In this document: piece after piece, positions 43,496 through 54,158 of the stretch
Layout of the letters: every line of letters begins with the position of its first letter
How positions within the stretch are numbered: the first letter of the stretch is position 1
Assembly: GCF_030247195.1 (NCBI RefSeq)
Contig: NC_080671.1
Coordinates: 96,111,870-96,175,869 of the forward strand
Source: Topomyia yanbarensis
Taxonomy: Eukaryota > Arthropoda > Insecta > Diptera > Culicidae
Direction: 5' to 3'
Length of the DNA: 64,000 bases
Notes under the pieces: model-generated
The model's database searches: none
Seen by the model: only the letters and a program-made list of their open reading frames with translations
Told to the model about the DNA's origin: nothing
Translations under genes and position numbers: made by a program

Positions 43496-43600
43496 CGTAT
43501 AGGTATTCTAGAGCGAGTCAGTTATAAATTTAGAATGGAAAACTAGGACTAGGCAGGCACATATGGACATGATCGAAAGAAAATGAGAATAATTCTTTAT
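43491..43600 (+). repeat. Segment homologous to the palindrome arm at 54.3 kb
   Basis: GTATAGGTATTCTAGAGCGA, CAGTTATAAATTTAGAA, GGACTAGGCAGGC and GGACATGATCGAAAG match the arm at about 54,305-54,400 with few differences. Here it is single and directly abuts the I-type ORF1 remnant. Confidence 0.8.
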
Positions 43601-43717
43601 TTTTCCCGTTGGATAGCACCAGAAAAGTTTTAAATAAGCACATACGTCGAAAAACCAAATAAAATGAATTATTAGTTTAATGTGAACGGCCGTACAGTTA
43701 TCACCTTCCATACAAAA

Positions 43718-44714
43718 GTCGGACAAAACCTCGAAAGTGGCCCGAATAGGATGAAAATTTCACATTAAGGTAATTTTATGACGATCAATTCATATTTGAT
43801 GTTTATTTTTTGTTTCTTATTGGCTCAAAATTTTGGCACTTAGGGTGGTTCGAAAATTCAACATTTACGAATTAAAAGCACTATATCCGAAAATTTATTT
43901 TCAAAAAAAATTAGGTGTGTTGATTTTTTTTAGCAGATTACACATTTTTTCAATTGTTGATAATTATAAGACGCATTTATAAGTTATATTACGAACCCTA
44001 GGTAATCAAAGGCTATCATGCGTCTCCTTCAGATATAGCATGAAAAATCACCTTTTCCATACCTCGGGGCAGAAAGGGGAAAACAAGATATTCATTTTCG
44101 GAAAGTACACTAAGTATCATGAACAACAAGCGATCTTTCCGAACTGTTGCAAGAAAGTACAGCCACTTTGAACATTATAACTTGAATTTATTGCACGATT
44201 TATTATTTTTTCTTCGTGTCTGAGCGAGAAGAAAGGCTAGTATCGACTAAAGCGAATAACCTTTCAAATGAAACCAGTTCGACCCTAATCGAAGATATCT
44301 TTCATTTTTTTGGGTCGAAGACCTTAAAAAGATATATTCATTTGAATAACTTAGGTTTGAAAGCAGTTTTTATTAGAATTCATCATCTATTTCACCTTTG
44401 AAGATCTGTAAATTGTAAATCGAACTTTCGACTTCAAGGCTTAATTTTTTTTTTTCGATTATAGAGGTTTTAACCTTAAGGTCATTCGCCTCTTCGGGTT
44501 AGAAAAATCACTTATGAAAAATTTCTAACCCTATGTGCGGGGTCGGGACTCGAACCCAGGTGCGCTGCGTACAAGGCAATTGATTTACCAACTACGCTAC
44601 GCCCACCCCCTAAGACTTAATATTTTGAAAAGACTCTATTCAACCTGTTAGGAAACAAAGAAAAATGTTAAATCATAAAAAATCTAAAAATAAAACTTTG
44701 AGGTTTTGTCCGGC
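43718..44714. mobile_element. ~1-kb element with 20-bp inverted ends, carrying a SINE
   Basis: Left GTCGGACAAAACCTCGAAAG (43,718 on); right ACTTTGAGGTTTTGTCCGGC (44,695-44,714), complementary with two or three mismatches. No target duplication is evident. SINE copy D lies inside. No transposase frame. Confidence 0.5.
44436..44621 (-). mobile_element. tRNA-derived SINE, copy D (minus strand)
   Basis: The body is 44,446-44,611. Box B appears as complement GGACTCGAACCC, and the tail as a T-run followed by CGATTATAGAGG. Flanks AAGGCTTAAT (44,436-44,445) and AAGACTTAAT (44,612-44,621) are a 10-bp target duplication with one mismatch. Confidence 0.88.
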
Positions 44715-45369
44715 TAAGCGACACTGTGGGCCGCTTGCGTCATACCTCTGATAACTGGGTAAGGGACCAGAAATCGACAGCCTTCATTAGCTCTGTCACC
44801 CACCGAAGTACGATGGGTAATGAACTAAAAATTAGACGCCAGACGATAATAAAAGCCTGTTCTAATGACAATGCCACTTCTAGTTTTCCGATCTGTTTAC
44901 TTCACATCCTTGCTCTCACTTGAGTACTATGGCTCTAATTTTCATAACTTTACCTACCCTGTAATCTCTAGCTAATTGAATGTCGTTAAAATGTAAAAAA
45001 GATAATCATATGTTCGTTCTGGGACGTCATCATATCCCAGGGATAGCATAAGGGTTTGTGTCTTGGGTCGGAGTCTCGAAGGTTGCGGGTTCTCTGGGGG
45101 AATTTTGTTTTCACATCATTGCTTTCGCTTCACTCACCATACTCAGTGTGCTCCTGCTTCTGTCCAAGCCATTACAAAGCGAACGAAAAAAAAAACAGTT
45201 ACTTGTTTGCATTGTCTGAAGAACAAAGGATACCGTTATACTACGTTCACACTACGGGTTAAAACGTGTTTTAACGCTATCTTGATGACATTTTTCTTGG
45301 TGCTAATTATTATAACATGTTTTAACTCTGTAGTGTGAACTTAGTATTATTTTTATTCTTGCGTGATCT
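44715..45369. other. Stretch without recognisable gene
   Basis: Contains short frames with no domain. ACTACGTTCACACTACGG near 45,240 and TAGTGTGAACTTAGT near 45,330 form a small inverted pair, possibly a minor foldback. Confidence 0.4.
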
Positions 45370-45543
45370 ATCATGATGACTGAGCCTCATCAACAAAACG
45401 TGATTATTCACGTTATAACACAGTGGCCATTGACTTCAGGTCTTTTCGCATAAGACCAAGTATTCGTGATGTGGAACATCTGTTGAAGAACAACTTAAAA
45501 CACGTGCTTGTTTGTGACAACGCTGAAATCAAGATCCCTATAT
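45370..45543 (+). pseudogene. Gag-like ORF1 remnant, third copy, N-terminal piece
   Basis: FRIRPSIRDVEHLLKNNLKH then VLVCDNAEIKIPI, matching 41,600-41,700. It is interrupted at 45,544 by the 2.8-kb inverted-repeat element; the reading continues at 48,315. Confidence 0.65.
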
Positions 45544-48319
45544 CACGGTGTGTTTGGTAGAACAATTTTATTCGAAAAAAATCGGCTTCGCTAAAACTTC
45601 AGCGTGTGATAGAATGGGCTTTTCCCTTTCATTTGAAAGTAAAATTAAAATATTCTGTCGGGGGCTCCAGAAGAACTTTTTATTTTAAAGTTTTTTTGTT
45701 TAAAAACTTAGGTTTTTCAATGAAACTGGTTCACATTTTTGCCCCTAGGTAGTACTTTAGACATTAATATATTACCAAAAGTGAGAATCTGATGCACAAC
45801 TTCATTGTGTACAACTTTGTAGAACACTACATTGCGATCTAAAATCTCCAGAGAAAGCTATTAAATTTTTATCAAAGTTTCTAGATTCGCATGGGGCCTA
45901 TTGGTTAAGAAGCTTTATTCCAAAAACATTTTCATTTGTAAAGAATGGATTGCCTTATTTTAACAGTGTGTTCGGAAGAACCTGAATGCTAGCAAAGTCC
46001 ACCTTTAAGCGGAAAAAAACATAATTCCAGATTCCACCGTTTTATGCGCACTAATAATATTTTAGGAGCAAGGAGACATAGGGGCCATACACTAATTACG
46101 TAAGGGCATATGGGGGGAGGGGGGGGGGTTCAAAATATCTTACAAATTCTTATCTGAGGGGGAGGGAGGGTTCGTCCTTTCTTACGTAATATCAAATAAG
46201 AAGTATGTAAAATGAAATCAATAAGAAAAATATTCTTTTCAAGGAAAAGAAACGTTCTAATTTGTGCTATGAACATATCGAATATTGTACATAATGGTCA
46301 AGAAAAGGCGAACCTCGAATTGGAGTGTGTTCTCAGCGGTAGAATATGATTGTTAAATTAGTTATGGAATTTTGTTGATTGTTGCCAACGTCAGGAGCGA
46401 CTTAATTGTCGATGGTTTTGGATGCAGTTACAGCAATTTCTTGATTCTTGGTAGTACATTGTTCTGATCGGGAACTGGGGTCACAATCTGCCTTAGAACT
46501 CAGGAAGTGTTGATACCCTTCATGTTGTTAAACCAACATCCTTTTCAAACTTTCACTTCAAACACGAAAGGTATCCGGGAAAATTTGCTGTCATGTGATT
46601 GTCAAAGATCTTGTAGGCCGAATATTTCCAGAGTGAGAACTGTATTTAAATTCAAGAAAATTTGAAAATGGGCGTGTCGGAGCTATGTGTACGATAAGCG
46701 TTATAGTTGGAACTTAGAATAAATCCACGCCAGAAGAGGTTATAAATTCATTTGAGTTCTACATCATAAGGAAATAGATTAAAAAAGTGGAATATATCGA
46801 AGCAGATTTGGTGAACCAAATCGGATTTTCTGAATATCTCCCAAAGGTTATTCTGCAATTTCTACTGGGCGAGATTAGAATGAAAATAAAATTACTGCAG
46901 ATGATTACAGGTAAATTTAATCCTGAACTTTCTTGTAATAGTTCTATAAGTATCGTTTTTGTATTCTTATTATTTAATGAATTGACAATATGATTTTTGA
47001 ATTACGAAAATGATGGTAAGATCTTATGTAGGGGGGAGGGGGAGTTCAGCAAAATCTTACGAACTCTTATCTGGGAGGGAGGGGGAGGTTGAAAAGTTCT
47101 AAAAAAGCCTTACGTTAGTAATGCACGGCCCCATAGAGAACAGTAGATAAAATTTGAAAGAAATTAAGACTCTTTTGAAAGATGCTGGGTAATGTAGCAA
47201 AATGAAACAATTTTTTTCTGTCACAAATATATTTGTTTCCTCTTTTTTATTTCTTCACTCATTCGGGAGTATGCTTGATGTAATCTTGAATCAACCTTTT
47301 TGCTCGTTAGCATCTTGTGGGATATATTTGGCCTAACTTTCAACTTTATATTTTATCAAACTCGATTAGATATTCAGTCATTTGATTTGATATCGATTGA
47401 GAATCCTGATTGACAGTTTCATGAAGGATAGAGAAATAATTCGATATGATTTATGTTCAAGTTTGTTAACTTTTGGGAATCGCTGTACATTGAACATGGA
47501 TCCAAAACTCTAAGAGCTTTTTTCTCTTTCAATCATCTTTCTTTTAATGTTGATAAAGAGAAACAGGATTCTCAACCCAAAGTTGCAATAAAATCCGTCG
47601 TTTATTACAATGACTCGAACTGTCTACTTTAGTACATTCAAATATAAAGCTTTGAATTTAAGCCAATTGTATTTTACCAGGCAGGATAGGATAAAGAAGA
47701 AGGGTCATTCTAGTTTACATTAACTATCCCCTAGAGCTAGAAAATAAATGAAAAAGGCATGATAAAATCCGTTACTACATTAATCAACAAAGGTATAAGA
47801 TTATCGAATAAATTTGGTCAACACCTTTCCACATCTCCTTGTTCATTTAGTGTCATTTTCGCCAAAGACCTGGAGGAATCTGAAAATATATTTTTTCTGC
47901 TGAGAATGAGACTTTGTGTGCATTGAAATTTATCTGAATTTACTGTTCATTTAAACCTAATATTTTTTTGCAAGTCCTAAAAACTGATAAAATTTTAATA
48001 ATTTTCTCGGGTAATTTTATATCGATTTATAGCATTCCACGAAGTTGTAGACAATGAGATTGTTCATCAGATTCTTACTTTTAGTATTTTTTGAATGTCT
48101 ATAGTACCAATCAGTAGCAAAAATGCGAATTAATTTCATTAAAAAACTTAAGTTTTCAATATAAAAAACTTTAAAATAAAAAGTTGGTGAAGACCCTCCG
48201 ACAGAATATTTTAATTTTACTTTCAAATGAAAGGGAATAGTCCATTCTTTCATATCCCGAAGTTTTACAGATGCCGAATTATTTTGAATAAAGTTGTTCG
48301 ACAAAGACACCGTGTATAT
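45539..48319. mobile_element. 2.77-kb element with ~310-bp inverted repeats and TATAT duplication
   Basis: The left end CACGGTGTGTTTGGTAGAAC (45,544) and the complement of the right end (CACGGTGTCTTTGTCGAAC, ending 48,314) are homologous over about 310-330 bp (CCCTTTCATTTGAAAGTAAA, AATATTCTGTCGG, GAATCTGATG). TATAT flanks both sides (45,539-45,543 and 48,315-48,319). It splits the gag-like remnant. The interior holds another inverted-repeat element (46,081-47,131). No transposase was recognised, so it is presumably non-autonomous. Confidence 0.9.
46081..47131. mobile_element. 1.05-kb nested element with GGGGCC...TTACGTAAGG ends
   Basis: Left GGGGCCATACACTAATTACG (then TAAGG) and right CCTTACGTTAGTAATGCACG (then GCCCC) are complementary with a few mismatches. 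G-rich tracts (GGGGGGAGGGG) and a TCTTA-C-AA-TTCTTATCTG word follow inside both ends. Short ATA-type flanks are ambiguous. Similar ends are familiar from widespread insect repeats. No ORF with a domain. Confidence 0.8.
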
Positions 48320-49205
48320 ACATGGATAATAGGGTGGCACGAAGATCGAGTAGTTTTAGATCGGTTCCACTGAATTCTAAAATTTGTGCCACCCTAATGG
48401 ATAATGGATTGAAGTTAAATTACATGATTTATCTCCACTTACTTGCAAAGTGGCAATTAAAAGATTCATGCCGAATTTCGGAGCAGTGGAACCTATTACG
48501 GAGGACACTTGTAGAAACCACTTCCCAGGTATTTCAAATGGTGTCTTTGCGGCGAGAATGCGGGTAGACCAACCCATTGCCTCCTACCTTACCCTGTAGT
48601 ACAAAACAGAAGGGGGAGATACTATAAAACAGCGAACTCTTTGTACATATCAAGGACAAACTAATACGTGCTAGTTCTGTCAACAAACGGCACATTACGG
48701 ACAACCCTGCCCAGAAAGCTCATCTTTAGAAAGATATGCCAACACACAGGATCCAATATCTTTACCTGAACCACAAACGGTTGCCAAATTTGTGGCTACA
48801 GTTAAGAAAATATTTACAGCTGCAAAAGCTTCAAGCTTAACAACTAATACCACCAGTGAAGAAGCTACTGCCAAGGAAGGAGTGTTCACATTCGTGAACC
48901 GCAAGGGCAAGAAACTAGGAAGAACATCTGCTCGCGAGTCTCATGGCAGTAATCAAGATGATGATACGGACGTAACCAACAACGAGAGAGACATGGATAA
49001 CCCCGAAGTTGGTGAGGGAACATCTTCCCGACGCGAAAAAAGATCTCCGCTCGCAATAGCAAGTTGCGCGCACGGGATCTTACAGGCTAAAATTAAATTT
49101 ATTGTAATTTTTTTTACGTCTTGTACATATATAAAAGTCCCATGGCTGCTCTAATCTAACGCATTGAGCCGTGTCAAATAAACGAATTAAAAAAAACGAA
49201 AAAAA
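48315..49205 (+). pseudogene. Gag-like ORF1 remnant, third copy, C-terminal piece and LINE 3' end
   Basis: After the inserted elements it reads MDNGLKLNYMIYLHLL, FGAVEPITEDTCRNHFPG-like text (frame-shifted, near 48,475-48,545), SYLTL, a zinc knuckle spoiled by a stop between its first two Cys codons (near 48,680), then VKKIFTAAKASS and an acidic tail (GSNQDDDTDVTNNERDMDNP). The 3' end reads GTGTCAAATAAACGAATT plus A-rich tail (49,165-49,205), very like the 3' end of the intact I-type LINE. Confidence 0.75.
48322..48404. mobile_element. 67-bp hAT-like mini-MITE with perfect 8-bp duplication
   Basis: The body is 48,330-48,396: TAGGGTGGCACGAA at the left and TTTGTGCCACCCTA at the right. ATGGATAA flanks both sides (48,322-48,329 and 48,397-48,404). 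Removing one duplication restores the local reading seen in the second gag-like copy (MDN...). A TAGGG-type end with an 8-bp duplication fits hAT. Confidence 0.85.
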
Positions 49206-50140
49206 AATCCAAGTCATTTCATCACAAGATGGCAGCTGTGCAGCATTTCCCCCATGCGCGTTTTTTGGAAGGGGTCAATGGCCGGAAATCTATCTCCCGT
49301 AATTATTGATCTAGAGTCTAAAACTAAAATTTTCTGATACTTTTTGACAATAGCAAGCGAGGTAACTAGGATTTTCCAATATTCTGATTTTTCACAAAAT
49401 AGCGTAAATATCAACACAAAATAGTTTATTTAAAAATATCAATCAATAAAAAATAAAATCCTACGTACGTCGCTGGAGAAATCAATTTGGAATATACAGT
49501 GAAAATTTTAAAACGATAAAAAATCATTTTTTTCGAATTACATTTCCAGCTAGCTCAAAAACTGTGGATTCGAGAAAAATGCATTTAAAGTTGTCTGTGC
49601 ACTCGGGATATATATTAAAGGCGTTGCGGCAGAATTGAAAATTTGAACATTTAGCAATTATTGTTTCTTGCGATTTTTTGCATATCGTTTTTTCAAGGCT
49701 CTAAAACACATTTTAGGCCCAATTTATATTGATTTTTTTTTTGTTTTCTGCCCCGGAAATTCCTTTCATTAAAATATGAAAGAAGGAGATCAGATCTCAT
49801 TGCTTGAAACTGTACTTGATATTGACGAAACATAGTTTTAGATTTACTCTTTAGGACATGGGTTAGCAGTCTTTTTTCATTAAATTATGCTTTTCGTCTT
49901 CGATAACTATTAAATAAAATTTTAGCCACTGAATAAACAATACGACTTGAATTAAACTATTGAAATGGACAAATAGCTTCTATACAATCTAAATTACTCC
50001 ATCGTACATTGATGATGATGAATTTCAGTTTGAGTAATATTCATCTTTCATCATTGATTTTTGGCCATTTTAACTGATTATTTAAGTGTCTATTCCGAGC
50101 GAAAAATTTCTAGCAAAGCCATAACACAAAATAACATAAC
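49206..50140. other. AT-rich stretch, no gene seen
   Basis: No recognisable ORF or element end between the LINE tail and the hairpin MITE. Confidence 0.45.
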
Positions 50141-50376
50141 TCTCGACAAACAAATGATTACGGCTTAAAAGCCAACTGTCAAAATATCTTTGAAAGGAAA
50201 TTCCGGACAAACCGTTACTGGCTAAACACAGTTCATAGCAGTTAATGAAAGAGAAAACTTTTCTCTTTGGTTTACTACCAACATCTGTGATTGGCGAGAA
50301 ACGGTTTTTCTGTAATTTCCTTTCAAAGATAATTTTGACAGTTGGCTTTTAAGCCGTAATCATATGTTCGTCAAGA
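50141..50376. mobile_element. Hairpin MITE, copy 2 (236 bp)
   Basis: TCTCGACAAACAAATGATTA at the left and TAATCATATGTTCGTCAAGA at the right. Arms of about 85 bp contain GGCTTAAAAGCCAACTGTCA. It is the same family as 38,763-38,999, including loop words ACAGTTCATAGCAGTT and AACTTTTCTCTT in the same order or inverted order. Confidence 0.88.
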
Positions 50377-51721
50377 ATTAATCACAATTTAATTGCATTT
50401 TATTGTGGAAACATCAGCACAAAAAACAGGATATTTTACGTAAGTGATAAGTTTGGCTTCACACTTTTGCTGAACTGCGTGTGTAAATTGCGAGGTAAAT
50501 CATTTTTTGCAGCTAGCTGGTGCTGACAAAAATATTCTATTGAAACCTAATTGCATTGTTCCCTGAGATCCGCATTGTTCAAAAAATAAAAAATGTTGAG
50601 ATCCGAAAAAAATCCCATTTCCAACCGGAAGGAAGATGAATGACCACAAAGCAGAATGTACACGTGTAGTTCCTGTATTGATCCCAGCAAGACATAAACA
50701 TTTATCATCCAATGCAGAGGCGAACGAGGACACTAGGAAACCGAATGGTATGGGAGGCTTGACAAGATCGTAAATCTCATTGACGGTCGATGCTAACAGC
50801 TGATGGGTTTATCGTCGGTTATCGATATAATCGAAATGGTCCAAATAATTTCTTGGTTAAATTCAATTATATTCGTTCCATTCGAAATTTCAAAGTAAAG
50901 ATATCACAGGAGTTGACAGTTTTTTTCTGAGACGCTGTAACATTATTATTCCCACACCTTGAATCTAATCTAAAGCAAAATTCAAAGTCAACTGCGCGGT
51001 ACAGTGAAACGTGGTAATAAAACAGTACAATTTGCTGTTCGATAGAAACGAGACACTTTAGTGTCATTCGTGGGGCAAACCCCAACTGTGTACGAACGAT
51101 ACTTTCATCGGAAATGGAGCATAGCAAAGTGTTAGGTTGCTGATGTTCTTTCATCTACCGCCTGCGCCGCCGGCGGTAGGTAGGCGTTGCGTTGTGATGA
51201 TTCGACGCTGGTTCAATTTTGAATGTTCGTTTCGGCGAAACGGATACTGCCGAAAAATAGGGAGGGAGAGAATCAAAAGTGCCATCAAATGTCCTGACTA
51301 TTTTCAAAGCTTTCAGGAAGCTTTCAATTAAGTTTTTGTGGGATTTTGTCGTCCGAGTCATTTTGTTTTGCCGATAGTTGCCATTGTAGATCAAACGCAA
51401 AAAATGGATAATGTGGTTACAGAACATGGCTAGACGCAGATGAATTGCTTGGGCTTGAGCTTGGACGTAAACTTTGGCTGCCAGCAGAGTGGCGGGCGAC
51501 GAGAAGCTGAGCAGGCGCTGATACTGATATTAGGAAGCGAGATGCGAGAAACCTTCTTGCATCATATTAAATTGAACCTATCAGAGTGAAAGCAGGCAGT
51601 CGGCTCAGGTGTGCTCGGCTTTCACTCTAGCATCATCCCTTTGGTTTGCAGCAAGCATGTTTGTCGCGATTCGCATTCTAGTGTCACTACCAGCCCCAGC
51701 TCAGCATCTCTCAGCCTTTCT

Positions 51722-51785
51722 AGACTTGGACTTGAGACTCGGGATTTGAACTTGGGACCTGGATCTGGACTTGGATTTAGACTTC
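51722..51785. repeat. Degenerate GGACTTG repeat
   Basis: AGACTTGGACTTGAGACTCG and TGGATCTGGACTTGGATTTA: imperfect copies of a 6-12-bp unit. Confidence 0.6.
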
Positions 51786-52814
51786 ATTTTTACCTTAGTA
51801 TTTAACATCAACAGCGGACTTCTGATTTGGTGCTTGGAACTTAGCTAGATAGACTTGCAGATTTGATTTGATTAACTATGAGGTTTCGATTGTACCATTG
51901 TTTCAAATGGGAATTAAAAACGCTTCATTATTAATTCATTGTATGCTATAAACATTGCCTAATTGTTTTTTATGATTCTCAAATGAGATAACACATATAT
52001 TGCACCGTGAATTGGGGTAAAGCGAGCATGATAGCGTATCGTGTGGTCATTATAAATACAGCAAAATATTTTTAAATGTGTTTTACATGAAAAACTTTAT
52101 CCAGCCTCTTAAAAAACTCGCGTTTTCTTGGTACGTTTTTCTTTGCGATGGTTCACACTAAGCCAGCCAAAAGTTGTTCAGTAATTTCTTTCGACGACTT
52201 CCACAGTAAAGTGATATTTTTACGGAGCTGTCAGCAAATTGTTTAAAAAATTGCGGTAAAGTTTTCTATTTTAGCGATTTTCAGTAGTTTTTCGTATAAT
52301 TTCCTGAAACCCCTAATATTTTTCACTTAATTTATCAGCACTTTTGCTTTTTTTCGGTAAATAAACATTATCCAGTAAAATACTGACAAATTGTTCGGCA
52401 AAATTGTACCAACATTACCGAACCTCGTCAAAAACTTACAAAACAGGTACAGCAAATCATCAGTAGAGTCGCCATTTTCAGAGGAAACTGCTGATTGACC
52501 AGCATTTTTTGACGTTTGGATAGAACGGATTGCGGAGAGTTCGGTAATCGAATTGTTTTACTGAATTGATTACCGAACGGTTTGGTGTTCAAAACCCAAG
52601 TAAATTTTTACTGTACCCAGTAATTCAAATTAAGTGTGTTGAATCGCTCAAGCCAACAAAAATCCGATCCGAGCGTTCCCCAGTATCCATATATGATATT
52701 TGTGATTAGTGTACTATCTCCGAATGGGTGATAGTCGATCTCTTGAAAAAGTAAGTCGTAGACCAATGCTCTATTATTGAACTGAAAATTGTTGTCGGAT
52801 CGCTCAAAATAGAT

Positions 52815-52817
<3 letters not shown>

Positions 52818-52853
<36 letters not shown>
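52818..52853. repeat. (GA)18 microsatellite
   Basis: An uninterrupted GA run of 36 bp. Confidence 0.95.
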
Positions 52854-52856
<3 letters not shown>

Positions 52857-54158
52857 GCCCGATCAAAGATGCAGGGGCTATGGCGATCGCTTATAGGAGA
52901 CATTGGGAGTGTCGATGATCCTCATTAGTAGGTATTGAGGCTGTAGAGGTGATCACGAAGCTGTTGGGAATTTTGCGATGACGTCATTATAGTTCCTCGA
53001 TGGTGAAATGGGTAACACACCTAATTAGAGACATGCTCGATTCCTGTTCAAAGGCACATCTCTTCTCAGTGTGTCGAATAAATAACTGAATTTACGCCAC
53101 ATCTCTTTCTAACCGCTTCGGCCATTCTTTATCTATTTATTTCACCGTAGGAAATTTTTCTAAAACTTGACTTACGTCAAAGAAGGAAATTTTAATAAAC
53201 AAGCATTCATTGGAAAGATTATACATCTGGCATCATTTTGGCAACCATGATTTTATGCCTGGCTCAATGTTTTTCAAGCTAAACCCAATAAGACGGAGGT
53301 ACTTTTTTCGATGCTTTTCAAATCAGGGGGTACGATAGGTCACTATATTCGAGATTAAATAAAACAATGTACACGCCTAGAAAATCAGCGGTTCAACTTT
53401 TATTTGAAGATTCATACTCTACTCCAGAATATTTTAAAATTAATAACACAAATAATATATGAATCCATTGACATCAAATGAGGAAGTGGCAAATGATGTG
53501 AAGCATCACGAAACCGTGGAAAGAAATGTTATAAAAATAATGTTAAAAAACGTGTTTTTTCAGCAGTTGCGTCTGGCTTTGTACCTGCGAATGACTTCTT
53601 CGGTGTCCTAGTTGTCGCCAGAGTGTGGAATTGAAGTTGTGCATTCCGACTCACGTGGTTGCTTAGCTGTGTGACGTTCACGCTTGCGCTCCGGGGCATT
53701 TTTTGGATTTCTTTTCCTTCTTTTTTCGATCATGTTTTTTTCAATTATCTACTTCAACAACACCTTAAATTATTATATTGTTAACTCACGCGAAATATCT
53801 CACGCGCTTTCATTGATGACGGGTACTTTCCTTTCACACGAGCACGTACGGTTCAATTGTTTAGAGGTTGATCGAATACTGGCGCCGTCTTGAACAAATG
53901 CAATTGTATTCTTTATGTCCTCTTCGCATCGTTTGAGCGTTTTTCGCACGAAATTGCGCACAATTTTCCAGTCAAAATAATTCTTATTTACATGATAGTA
54001 GTGACCTATAGTGTCGCCAAACGGTTGATACATGTGTATTATATTGACACCTGTATTTTTTCAAGAACAAAAATATCGAAAAACCAACACAAAGCTCGTA
54101 TTCAGCATTAATTTTTTCGTAAGAAAAAACACATGACATTTTTTACATTGATTAAATG

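Larger units (their letters stand above)
50377..54158. other. Low-repeat stretch without supported gene
   Basis: No complete ORF with a domain. 51.1-51.8 kb is relatively GC-rich with CTCAGCATCTCTCAGCC-type text and a GACTTGGA-based degenerate repeat (51,722-51,785); it could be a host gene flank. Around 52.2-52.6 kb are TACCGAAC words shared with 28.24-28.44 kb. A GA microsatellite lies at 52,818-52,853. Confidence 0.4.

Noticed and set aside
44715..45338. Cys-containing short frames near 45.1 kb that look zinc-finger-like
   Set aside because: Spacing of Cys and His does not fit a knuckle or finger, and two overlapping frames are equally open.
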